This document shows positions 56,263 through 64,000 of a stretch of 64,000 nt of DNA, piece after piece; within the stretch, counting starts at the first letter, position 1; every line of letters starts with the position of its first letter. The translations under genes and the position numbers were made by a program. The notes beneath the pieces were generated by a model, which was not told the origin of the DNA, did no database searches, and saw only the letters and a program-made list of their open reading frames with translations. Source of the DNA: Methylococcaceae bacterium (lineage in GTDB: Bacteria > Pseudomonadota > Gammaproteobacteria > Methylococcales > Methylomonadaceae); assembly GCA_030693065.1 (NCBI GenBank), contig JAUYBL010000010.1, forward strand, positions 1 through 64,000, given 5' to 3'.

Positions 56263-57039
56263 CTATTTAGTGTTTTCAGAAGGCTTAGCAGAAATCGCCT
56301 GACTCAGCCTTCGTGCTTCTGCTTGCATGGCATTGACTTGATTAGGCTCAAGTTGCCACACCAAGCTATCTCTTGCCGAGGCTGCTTCTCCAACTCCCTG
56401 TGCAGCTGCCAAATTAAACCAAAGATAAGCGCGAGCTCTATCTACATCGACGCCAATGCCTGCTCTATATAACTGCCCATAGCTGTATTGGGCCTGTGGA
56501 TGGCCTTGCTGAGCCGCTTGTTCAAGCCAATGAAAGGATGCTTTATAGTCTTGCAACACGCCACGCCCTTCTTGTAAGGCTAAGCCAAAACGATATTGGC
56601 CTTCAGCACTGCCATGGTTTGCAGCTTTTTCAAACCAACTTGCCGCTTCTTTAGGACTTTTGACAACACCATCCCCGATCACATAACGCAACCCCATTTG
56701 CAACTCAGTCGCGCCATCTTCTTTAACCGGCTCAATGTTATCTGTACTTATTTGCTTGGCTTCAGCAGACGTTTCAGCAGTAAATCTATCGGCAGTTAGC
56801 AACCATAAAATACTTAATACAAGGATTGGCCCAACCAATACTGTATAGACAACAACCTTTAACGGTGAGACTTCCCAATACCTTAAATGACATGCTCGGC
56901 ATCGATAAGGTCTATAGGCCAATTTATGCAAGAAACTATCTCTTGAATGCAAAATTGACTTACGCACTTCACGAGCTGAGCACCTTGGACAAATTTGCAC
57001 ATCACCTGCAATTTCATGTTCTTCGTTCTGTTTACTCAT
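56263..57039 (-). CDS. Zinc-ribbon, transmembrane, Sel1-repeat protein
   Basis: This 258-aa protein has an N-terminal zinc-ribbon (CPRC, then CRAC about 28 residues later), one membrane helix (about 60-84, VVVYTVLVGPILVLSILWLL), and a Sel1 repeat domain (about 110-240) with repeats such as EGQYRFGLALQEGRGVLQDY and PQAQYSYGQLYRAGIGVDVD. Function unknown; it resembles the Sel1 part of the kinase at 8014-9540. It is divergent from aceE. Confidence 0.75.
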   Translation of the reverse strand: MSKQNEEHEIAGDVQICPRCSAREVRKSILHSRDSFLHKLAYRPYRCRACHLRYWEVSPLKVVVYTVLVGPILVLSILWLLTADRFTAETSAEAKQISTDNIEPVKEDGATELQMGLRYVIGDGVVKSPKEAASWFEKAANHGSAEGQYRFGLALQEGRGVLQDYKASFHWLEQAAQQGHPQAQYSYGQLYRAGIGVDVDRARAYLWFNLAAAQGVGEAASARDSLVWQLEPNQVNAMQAEARRLSQAISAKPSENTK

Positions 57040-57368
57040 GCACCCTTAGGCCTTGTTTAACAATCAAAATTTTCAATACGTATTTTTTAATTTGAAACGA
57101 AAAGCACTTTACCGCTGGTAAAATACAGATACAACTCAAATATTTCGTGCAGCAATTCTATAGAGAATTTCAACCCAAGCCAAAACGGGGGTGCCTAGCG
57201 GAATCGATTTTGTTTATACTATGCAGCACCAGCACGTTCCTGATCTTTCCTCATCACCGCTGTTTTCGGGTGGCATTGCCAGACCGATGAATACTAATAA
57301 AAATTCACAGCGTAATACCACAGTTTTTATACTTTTAGCCATACAAACTCGTCTCGTAGGATCAAATA
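57040..57368. other. Divergent intergenic region upstream of aceE
   Basis: This 329-bp region holds the aceE promoter. A perfect 15-bp palindrome TTTACCGCTGGTAAA lies at 57108-57122, overlapping a TAAAAT at 57119-57124. The small frame at 57191-57379 has no family resemblance and overlaps the aceE start, so it is not called. Confidence 0.4.
57108..57122. promoter_or_regulatory. Palindromic site upstream of aceE
   Basis: TTTACC-GCT-GGTAAA is a perfect inverted repeat about 250 bp upstream of aceE. It could be an operator for a dimeric regulator, but it does not match the PdhR box. Confidence 0.35.
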
Positions 57369-60047
57369 ATGACCAATAGTTTAATTTCAGAAAGTACCGG
57401 ACAACCGGACATAGACCCTGCTGAAACCAGGGAATGGGTAGAAGCTCTGCAAGCCGTTTTAGAGCAAGATGGTAGTGAACGCGCGCACTTTCTTATTGAG
57501 CAGTTGGTAGCAGTGACTCGTCACTCCGGCTTCGACATACCGTTTAGCGCCAACACGGCTTATATCAATACCATTCCTGTAGCCCAGCAAGCCCAGTTTC
57601 CTGGCAACTTTACTATCGAGCACAAAATCCGCGCCTATGTACGCTGGAACGCGATGATGATGGTATTAAGAGCCAATAAGAACACCAACGTTGGCGGACA
57701 TATCGCAAGTTTTGCTTCTGCCGCAGTCTTATATGATGTCGGCTTTAACCATTTTTGGCATGCACCGTCAGAAGCGCATGACGGTGATCTGCTGTTCATG
57801 CAAGGTCACTCCGCCCCAGGTGATTATGCCCGTTCATTCTTATTAGGACGTTTAACCGACCAACAAATGGACAGTTTCCGCCAGGAAGTTGATGGTAACG
57901 GCCTATCGTCTTACCCGCATCCTTGGTTGATGCCGGACTATTGGCAATTTCCAACCGTATCAATGGGCCTAGGCCCGATTATGGCGATCTATCAAGCCCG
58001 CTTTATGCGCTATCTACAAGACCGTGGCTTTGCCACCACCTCAGGTCGCAAAGTATGGGCATTTCTTGGTGATGGTGAAACTGATGAGCCGGAATCACTC
58101 GGCGCTATCAGCATGGCCGGTCGTGAAAAACTGGATAACCTCATTTTCGTCGTCAACTGTAACTTGCAACGTCTTGATGGCCCAGTGCGTGGCAACGGTA
58201 AAATCATCCAAGAATTGGAAAGTGCTTTCCGTGGTGCTGGCTGGAATGTCATCAAGGTCATTTGGGGACATCGCTGGGATGCGCTACTGGCGAGAGATAC
58301 AGAAGGTCTGTTGGTCAAACGCATGATGGATTGCGTCGATGGCGACTTCCAAACCTTTAAAGCCAAAGACGGCGCCTATGTTAGAGAATTTTTCTTTAAC
58401 ACCCCAGAACTTAAAGCAATGGTTGCCGACTGGTCTGATCGGGATATTTGGGAGCTTAACCGTGGCGGTCATGATGCGACTAAAGTCTTCGCAGCCTTCC
58501 ATTCGGCCGTTAATCATGAAGGGCAACCCTCAGTCATTTTAGCCAAAACTATTAAAGGTTACGGCATGGGCGAGTCTGGGCAAGCCCAGAATATTACTCA
58601 TCAACAGAAAAAAATGAGCACGGAATCATTAAGCCGCTTCCGTGACCGTTACGAACTGCCGATTAAAGATGACGAGTTATATAGCCTGCCTTATCTGACC
58701 TTCCCTGAAGGCTCCAAAGAACTGACTTATATGCAACAACACCGTAGCAATCTGGGCGGCAATTTGCCAAGCAGAAGAGCCAAGTCTTATGCACTGGATG
58801 TTCCGGTTTTAAATGATTTCAAAGCATTGCTTGAAGCTAGCGGCGAAGGTCGTGAAATTTCAACTACCATGGCGTTCGTACGCTTGCTAAACATCCTTAC
58901 CAAAGACAAAAATATCGGCAAACGCATCGTGCCTATCGTGCCGGATGAATCCCGAACTTTTGGTATGGAAGGCATGTTCAGACAGCTGGGTATATGGTCG
59001 CAAGTCGGCCAGTTATATACTCCGCAAGATGCCGATCAATTGATGTTTTACAAAGAAGACAAGCACGGTCAAGTCTTGCAAGAAGGTATCAATGAAGCCG
59101 GCGGCTTGTGTGACTGGATTGCCGCAGGCACGTCTTATTCCACACACAATGTGCCGATGATTCCGTTCTTCATCTATTACTCCATGTTCGGATTCCAACG
59201 TATCGGCGACTTGATCTGGGCAGCGGCTGATCAACGTACCCGTGGTTTCTTAATGGGCGGCACCGCGGGCAGAACCACGTTAAATGGCGAAGGCTTGCAA
59301 CATGAAGACGGCCACAGTCATTTATTTTCTGCGACTGTCCCTAACTGTATTTCTTACGATCCGACTTATGCGTATGAATTGGCAGTGATCATTCAAGACG
59401 GCCTGCGTCGTATGTATGTTGAGCAGGAAGATGTGTTCTATTACATCACCGTAATGAACGAAAACTACGAACATCCTGCCATGCCAAAAGGTGTTGAACA
59501 AGACATCCTCAAGGGCATGTATAGCTATCGCCAAGGCGCCAAAAAGAAAGGTCCCCGCGTGCAACTCTTAGGTTCCGGCGTAATTTTCCGGGAAGTAGAA
59601 TTTGCCGCAGAATTATTACGCAATGATTGGGGGGTTGAATCTGATCTTTGGAGTTGCACCAGCTTCACCGAACTGGCCCGAGACGGACAGTCAATTGAAC
59701 GCTGGAATCGTTTGCATCCTACCGAAACAGCTAAAAAATCACATGTCGCCAACTCTTTAGACGGAGCGGCCGGTCCTGTGATTGCAGCAAGTGATTACAC
59801 CCGCGCTTTTGCAGAACAAATTCGAGCCTATATTTCAGCGCCTTACACCGTATTGGGTACCGATGGTTTTGGCCGCTCCGATACCCGGGAAAATCTGCGT
59901 CGCTTCTTTGAAGTCGACCGCTACCACGTCACTATCGCCGCCCTAAAAAGTCTGGCAGACCTTGGCCAGTTTGATGCGGCCAAAGTGGAAGTTGCCATTG
60001 CCAAATACGGCATCAACCCTGACGTAATTGCTCCTTGGTTAATCTAA
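57369..60047 (+). CDS. aceE: Pyruvate dehydrogenase E1 component, homodimeric type
   Basis: This 892-aa TPP-dependent enzyme decarboxylates pyruvate and acetylates E2. It shows HVGGHIASFASA-like (NVGGHIASFASAAVLYDVGF), the TPP motif GDGETDEPESLG...NCNLQRLDGPVRGN, and GGTAGRTTLNGEGLQHEDGHSH (near 59260-59320). Start MTNSLISEST follows an AGGA. It heads aceE-aceF-lpd. Confidence 0.97.
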   Translation: MTNSLISESTGQPDIDPAETREWVEALQAVLEQDGSERAHFLIEQLVAVTRHSGFDIPFSANTAYINTIPVAQQAQFPGNFTIEHKIRAYVRWNAMMMVLRANKNTNVGGHIASFASAAVLYDVGFNHFWHAPSEAHDGDLLFMQGHSAPGDYARSFLLGRLTDQQMDSFRQEVDGNGLSSYPHPWLMPDYWQFPTVSMGLGPIMAIYQARFMRYLQDRGFATTSGRKVWAFLGDGETDEPESLGAISMAGREKLDNLIFVVNCNLQRLDGPVRGNGKIIQELESAFRGAGWNVIKVIWGHRWDALLARDTEGLLVKRMMDCVDGDFQTFKAKDGAYVREFFFNTPELKAMVADWSDRDIWELNRGGHDATKVFAAFHSAVNHEGQPSVILAKTIKGYGMGESGQAQNITHQQKKMSTESLSRFRDRYELPIKDDELYSLPYLTFPEGSKELTYMQQHRSNLGGNLPSRRAKSYALDVPVLNDFKALLEASGEGREISTTMAFVRLLNILTKDKNIGKRIVPIVPDESRTFGMEGMFRQLGIWSQVGQLYTPQDADQLMFYKEDKHGQVLQEGINEAGGLCDWIAAGTSYSTHNVPMIPFFIYYSMFGFQRIGDLIWAAADQRTRGFLMGGTAGRTTLNGEGLQHEDGHSHLFSATVPNCISYDPTYAYELAVIIQDGLRRMYVEQEDVFYYITVMNENYEHPAMPKGVEQDILKGMYSYRQGAKKKGPRVQLLGSGVIFREVEFAAELLRNDWGVESDLWSCTSFTELARDGQSIERWNRLHPTETAKKSHVANSLDGAAGPVIAASDYTRAFAEQIRAYISAPYTVLGTDGFGRSDTRENLRRFFEVDRYHVTIAALKSLADLGQFDAAKVEVAIAKYGINPDVIAPWLI

Positions 60048-60059
60048 CGGATACTTAAC

Positions 60060-61358
60060 ATGGCTCTAATTGAAATTAAAGTTCCTGACGTCGGCACTGC
60101 CGAAGTCGATGTGGTCGATGTGCTGATTAAAGCGGGCGACATTATCGCTGCTGAACAAACGCTGGCAGTTCTGGAAACCGATAAAGCCAGCATGGACTTA
60201 CCGTCCAGTGCAGCGGGCACCGTACAAGAAGTGTTCATCAAAAAAGGCGATAAAGCGTCTGAAGGCACCTTGATCGCGACACTTCTGGTCAGTGACGAAG
60301 CGCCTGCAGCCCCTGAGACTGCGCAACCAGCAGCTCCAGCAAATACGACCGTTGCTGCTCAGGCACCTGTTGCAGTGCCTACCGCTCCAACGCCAAAACT
60401 TCCTGAACCTGCGCCTGTCTCACAAGGACAAGGACAATCACAGTCATCGGATACCGGCAAAGCCGCACATGCAACTCCGGCGGTGCGCTTGTTTGCTCGT
60501 GAATTAGGCGTTGACATCAGCGGTATCAAAACTGGAACTGGTCGTAAAGGTCGCATCCTGAAAGACGATGTTAAAAACTTCGTCAAAAAGGCGATGACCG
60601 AAGGCGTGAATCAAGTTGGCGGCAGCATTCCTTCCATACCTGCCGTTGATTTTTCTCAATTTGGTGACACTGAAGAACGTCAACTGAGCAAAATCAAACG
60701 CCTTACCGGCCAGAATTTAAGCCGCGTCTGGCTTAACCTACCTTTGGTGACGTACCACGAAGAAGCTGACATCACCGACCAGGAAGCCTTCCGCGTTGCC
60801 CTGAATGCTGAAAAAGCAGCAGGTGAAGTTAAAATCACCGGCCTGATTTTCATCATCAAAGCCTTGGTTGCAGCGATGCAGCAGTTTCCGCAATTTAATG
60901 CCTCTTTGTCTCCCGATGGTGAAAAGCTGATTTTGAAGAAATACTTCAACATTGGCATTGCCGTGGATACCCCGAATGGCTTGGTGGTACCTGTACTGCG
61001 CGACGTCAATAACAAAGGCATCAACGAAATCGCAGTTGAATTGGCAGAAAAGAGTGAAAAAGCCAGACTCGGCAAGCTGTCTCCAGCTGATATGCAAGGC
61101 GGCTGTTTAACCATTTCCAGCCTGGGCGGCATTGGTGGCACAGCCTTTACGCCAATTGTTAATGCACCGGAAGTCGCCATTCTCGGCGTCACCCGCGCAA
61201 AAATGCAACCGGTATGGAACGGCAAAGAATTTATCCCTCGACTAATGCTGCCGCTGGATCTGACTTACGATCACCGAGTGATTGATGGCGCAGAAGGCGC
61301 ACGCTTTATGGCGGTGGTTAAACAAAACTTAAGCGATATTCGCCGCCTATTACTTTAA
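60060..61358 (+). CDS. aceF: Pyruvate dehydrogenase E2, dihydrolipoamide acetyltransferase
   Basis: This 432-aa E2 has one lipoyl domain (lipoyl Lys in ETDKASMDLP), an Ala/Pro-rich linker, the E1/E3-binding domain (ATPAVRLFARELGVDISG) and the catalytic core ending DHRVIDGAEGARF (active His). E. coli E2 carries three lipoyl domains; here there is one. It lies 12 bp after aceE. Confidence 0.96.
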   Translation: MALIEIKVPDVGTAEVDVVDVLIKAGDIIAAEQTLAVLETDKASMDLPSSAAGTVQEVFIKKGDKASEGTLIATLLVSDEAPAAPETAQPAAPANTTVAAQAPVAVPTAPTPKLPEPAPVSQGQGQSQSSDTGKAAHATPAVRLFARELGVDISGIKTGTGRKGRILKDDVKNFVKKAMTEGVNQVGGSIPSIPAVDFSQFGDTEERQLSKIKRLTGQNLSRVWLNLPLVTYHEEADITDQEAFRVALNAEKAAGEVKITGLIFIIKALVAAMQQFPQFNASLSPDGEKLILKKYFNIGIAVDTPNGLVVPVLRDVNNKGINEIAVELAEKSEKARLGKLSPADMQGGCLTISSLGGIGGTAFTPIVNAPEVAILGVTRAKMQPVWNGKEFIPRLMLPLDLTYDHRVIDGAEGARFMAVVKQNLSDIRRLLL

Positions 61359-61369
61359 GGAGTAACACT

Positions 61370-62803
61370 ATGGAAGCAAAAACAGCGGTTGATGAATCTA
61401 CCATCCATGCCGAAGTAGTCGTTCTGGGCGGAGGCCCAGGCGGTTACACGGCCGCCTTTCGTGCTGCGGATTTAGGCAAACAAGTTGTGTTGATCGAACG
61501 TTATCCAGTCTTGGGTGGCGTCTGCCTTAATGTCGGCTGTATTCCGTCCAAGGCTTTATTGCACATGGCGCAAGTCATTCATGAATTGGATGATTTTGAA
61601 AAACACGGCATCAGTTACGGCAAACCCACTTTTGACATCGACAAAATTCGTTCCTGGAAAGAAAGCGTCAGCAAAGGCTTGAATGATGGCCTGGCCCGCT
61701 TGGTAAAACAGCGCAAAGTGACTTTGCTAACTGGAGTTGGTCAATTTACCTCCAGCAACAGCATTGAAGTCAAAAGTGACACAGAAACCAAAACTGTTAC
61801 CTTTGACCAAGCCATTATTGCAGCAGGTTCAACACCGACCAAAATCCCCAGTTTTCCGCATGATGACCCGCGTCTTTGGGATTCCACCGATGCACTGGAA
61901 CTCAAAACAATTCCTAAAAAATTGTTGATTGTTGGCGGTGGCATCATCGGTCTGGAAATGGCGACCGTTTATCATGCGTTGGGTTCTGAAATCAGCGTGG
62001 TTGAGTTGATGGAGCAAATTATTCCAGGTTGTGACAACGACTTGGTCACGCCGCTCTATCGTCACATTAAAAAGCAATATAAAAACATCTGGCTGAACAC
62101 CAAAGTGGCCGGCATTGAAGCACATAAAAAAGGCTTACAAATCAGCTTCGAGGGTAAAGACGCTCCTGCTTCGGAACAATACGATGCAGTCTTGGTTGCT
62201 GTCGGCCGAAGACCCAATGGCAAAAAAATCGCCGCCGAGCTGGCTGGTGTCAATGTTGATGAGGCGGGATTTATCAACGTCGACAAGCAACAACGTACAA
62301 ACGTTGCCCACATCTTTGCCATTGGCGACATCGTTGGCAACCCAATGCTTGCTCACAAAGCCGTGCATGAAGGCAAAGTAGCTGCAGAAGTGGCTGCTGG
62401 TCATAAATCTGCCTTTGACGCATTGACCATACCCTCAGTCGCCTATACCGACCCAGAAGTCGCATGGATGGGCTTGACTGAAAATCAGGCGGCTGAACAA
62501 GGCATTGCCTATGATAAAGCGGTATTCCCGTGGGCCGCCAGTGGTCGTTCATTAAGCATCGGCCGCAAAGAAGGCTTAACCAAAATAATCTGCGAAAAAG
62601 ACACCGGTAGAGTTCTTGGTGCCGGCATAGTCGGCACTAACGCCGGAGAATTAATTGGCGAAGCTGTGTTGGCGCTGGAAATGGGTGCTGATGCTGAAGA
62701 TATTGGTTTGACCATCCATCCGCATCCAACCTTGTCAGAAACTTTCGCTTTCGCAGCGGAAATGATTACCGGCACGATTACTGATCTGTACCTCAAAAAA
62801 TAA
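61370..62803 (+). CDS. lpd: Dihydrolipoamide dehydrogenase (E3)
   Basis: This 477-aa flavoprotein reoxidises the lipoyl group. FAD site VVVLGGGPGGYTAAFRAADLG, redox disulfide GGVCLNVGCIPSKALLH, NAD motif LLIVGGGIIGLEMATVYHALG and the active His/Glu region HPHPTLSE are all present. It lies 11 bp after aceF. A palindromic repeat follows. Confidence 0.97.
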   Translation: MEAKTAVDESTIHAEVVVLGGGPGGYTAAFRAADLGKQVVLIERYPVLGGVCLNVGCIPSKALLHMAQVIHELDDFEKHGISYGKPTFDIDKIRSWKESVSKGLNDGLARLVKQRKVTLLTGVGQFTSSNSIEVKSDTETKTVTFDQAIIAAGSTPTKIPSFPHDDPRLWDSTDALELKTIPKKLLIVGGGIIGLEMATVYHALGSEISVVELMEQIIPGCDNDLVTPLYRHIKKQYKNIWLNTKVAGIEAHKKGLQISFEGKDAPASEQYDAVLVAVGRRPNGKKIAAELAGVNVDEAGFINVDKQQRTNVAHIFAIGDIVGNPMLAHKAVHEGKVAAEVAAGHKSAFDALTIPSVAYTDPEVAWMGLTENQAAEQGIAYDKAVFPWAASGRSLSIGRKEGLTKIICEKDTGRVLGAGIVGTNAGELIGEAVLALEMGADAEDIGLTIHPHPTLSETFAFAAEMITGTITDLYLKK

Positions 62804-62810
62804 TCAGTCC

Positions 62811-62882
62811 GTAGGATGTGGTGAGGAAACGAAGCGCATCTGTCGAGAAATGATGCGCTTCACGCTGTTCAGCACATCCTAC
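62811..62882. repeat. Palindromic intergenic repeat, type A copy 2
   Basis: GTAGGATGTGGTGA at the left pairs with TTCAGCACATCCTAC at the right, with inner GAAGCGCATC/GATGCGCTTC arms. It is the same family as 36352-36431. It lies 8 bp after the lpd stop and may aid termination. Confidence 0.8.
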
Positions 62883-62931
62883 AGACTATTTATCTCGCAC
62901 GCTCAACAACCAACCGTAAGGCTCGGCGCTT

Positions 62932-63123
62932 ATGTTTCCAGAGTTTGGTCAAATCATCATCGTCGGCCTGATGATCGTAATTCCCATCGGCGTCATTTAT
63001 AACAAAGCCGGTTTTAATCCTGCCTGGGCTTTATTGGTGTTTTTGCCGGGCTTCGGTTTATTACTGATATTTTTGCAGCTTGGCCTGATGGATTGGCCCG
63101 CCCACAAAAATCATTCCGAGTAG
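62932..63123 (+). CDS. Mini membrane protein, first of a pair
   Basis: This 63-aa protein has two hydrophobic helices (IIIVGLMIVIPIGVIY and ALLVFLPGFGLLLIFLQLGL) flanking a conserved NKAGFNPAW loop, with a short charged tail. It is paired with the next gene, which has the same KAG-x-W layout. Function unknown. Confidence 0.6.
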   Translation: MFPEFGQIIIVGLMIVIPIGVIYNKAGFNPAWALLVFLPGFGLLLIFLQLGLMDWPAHKNHSE

Positions 63124-63126
63124 ACC

Positions 63127-63312
63127 ATGGAAATTATCTTAATCATCGCCTTAGGCGTGTTCATCTTATGGTTGGGCTCTAAAATACTGGACAAAGCCGG
63201 AATTCACCGAGGCTGGGTATTTTGCCTGTTGATTCCGGTCGTCAATATCATCATGATTTGGCTGTTTGCCTTTACCTACTGGCCTAACAGTAAACCGCAC
63301 AAACACTCCTAA
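63127..63312 (+). CDS. Mini membrane protein, second of a pair
   Basis: This 61-aa protein starts 4 bp after the previous stop. Its layout mirrors the first: a helix, DKAGIHRGW in place of NKAGFNPAW, a second helix (VFCLLIPVVNIIMIWLFAF), then WPNSKPHKHS against DWPAHKNHSE. It looks like a tandem duplicate. Function unknown; both may act as a pair in the membrane. Confidence 0.6.
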   Translation: MEIILIIALGVFILWLGSKILDKAGIHRGWVFCLLIPVVNIIMIWLFAFTYWPNSKPHKHS

Positions 63313-64000
63313 ACCACTAACCTCGGTACCGCAGACAGGAGTTTTTGGGTATAAGGATGTTGCGGCTGCCCGCAAACCTGCGCAGTTCCCCCCCGCTCGA
63401 CAATCTTGCCTTGATACATCACCACGGTCTGATCACTGAGATATTCCACCACGCCGATATTGTGAGTGATAAATAGCAAAGTCAGATTGCGTTGCTGGCG
63501 AATGTTCAGCAGCAACTGCAAAATCTCTGCCTGTACCGACACATCTAATGCACTGGTGATTTCGTCGCAAACGATAAATTCCGGGTTTAATGCCAGCGCT
63601 CGCGCCAAGCCAATTCGCTGACGTTGTCCGCCGGAAAATTCGTGCGGGTAACGCCACAGAAAATCCCGGTTAAGTTGCACACTTTCCATTAGCACACTTG
63701 CCAGTTCGATACGCTCTTCATGATTTGCGCCGATGCCATGGACTTTCATCGGTTCGGTCAACGTGGTTTCAACTAACAACCGCGGATTCAATGATGATTG
63801 CGGATCCTGGAAAGCAATCTGCATTTTTCGTCGCATTGGTCGTAATTCTCTAGCGGAAAGCCCGATCAGCTCCTGACCATCTATCTGAATACTGCCGGAA
63901 GTCGGCGGTTCCAATTGCAGTACCGCCCTCCCTAACGTGGTTTTGCCACAGCCAGACTCACCAACCAGTGCGACGATTTGGCCTTGCGGAACATCCAGCG
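63309..64000 (-). CDS. Oligopeptide-type ABC transporter ATPase, C-terminal part
   Basis: Visible 230 codons, continuing past the window edge. Walker A GESGCGKTTLGRAV, signature FSGGQRQRIGLARAL, Walker B FIVCDEITSALD, and the OppF/DppF-type C-terminal tail (QHPYTQKLLSAVPR). It is either a DppF/OppF protein or the second half of a two-domain YejF-like ATPase. Confidence 0.85.
   Translation of the reverse strand, partial: LDVPQGQIVALVGESGCGKTTLGRAVLQLEPPTSGSIQIDGQELIGLSARELRPMRRKMQIAFQDPQSSLNPRLLVETTLTEPMKVHGIGANHEERIELASVLMESVQLNRDFLWRYPHEFSGGQRQRIGLARALALNPEFIVCDEITSALDVSVQAEILQLLLNIRQQRNLTLLFITHNIGVVEYLSDQTVVMYQGKIVERGGTAQVCGQPQHPYTQKLLSAVPRLVV

Noticed and set aside
57191-57379. Small frame upstream of aceE
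   Set aside because: No resemblance to any family, overlaps the aceE start, and has no ribosome site.

Overview
The window looks like a gammaproteobacterial chromosome of moderate GC. The evidence is the xseB-ispA-dxs order, an OmpA/BepA outer-membrane complement, a homodimeric-type aceE with aceF and lpd, phoBR and a full C-P lyase operon. Some accessory traits (an extra RpoD-like sigma factor, RHS cassette, short palindromic intergenic repeats) would suit a methanotroph-like lineage such as Methylococcales. No C1 gene lies in the window, so that placement is only an inference.

Layout: 0-2 kb, isoprenoid precursor genes (xseB, ispA, 5' part of dxs) and a candidate ~100-nt small RNA. 2-6.7 kb, a membrane protein, a lipocalin (blc), a divergent sigma-70 factor and ftsH. 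6.8-20.9 kb is accessory. It holds a four-gene operon (FHA/trypsin protease with a degenerate Lon-like domain, PP2C phosphatase, Ser/Thr kinase with Sel1 repeats, and a TPR lipoprotein broken by one in-frame stop), an RHS cassette with a caspase-fold-like tip next to a small membrane protein, a decayed PIN toxin-antitoxin remnant, a Cys-repeat secreted protein, and a three-gene operon of unrecognised proteins preceded by a TPR gene. 21-26.2 kb is one giant exonuclease-RecQ-UvrD fusion. 26.3-33.5 kb: ompA-like gene, phoR-phoB, a deaminase, mscL, clpB with a good sigma-32 promoter. 33.8-46.7 kb: a complete phosphonate operon phnF-D-C-E-E-G-H-I-J-K-L-M-N-P with an upstream porin, interrupted by three palindromic repeats. 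47.2-54.3 kb: HerA-type ATPase, feoABC with a Fur box, and a divergent TonB-dependent receptor. 54.3-57 kb: candidate small RNA, bepA, Sel1 protein. 57.4-62.8 kb: aceE-aceF-lpd. The end carries two related mini membrane proteins and part of an oligopeptide-type ABC ATPase.

How the genes fit: phoBR, the phn operon and its porin form a phosphate-starvation block, with Pho-box-like sequences at phoB, phnF and possibly the porin. feoABC is the iron block.

The best candidate for something undescribed is the 8-21 kb accessory region. A kinase/phosphatase pair sits with an FHA-trypsin protease whose N-terminus resembles a Lon (S16) proteolytic domain. A second, stand-alone copy of that Lon-like domain ends the unrecognised three-gene operon 5 kb away. 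The protease gene, that operon and the TPR gene all carry the same 14-bp sequence upstream in the same orientation.
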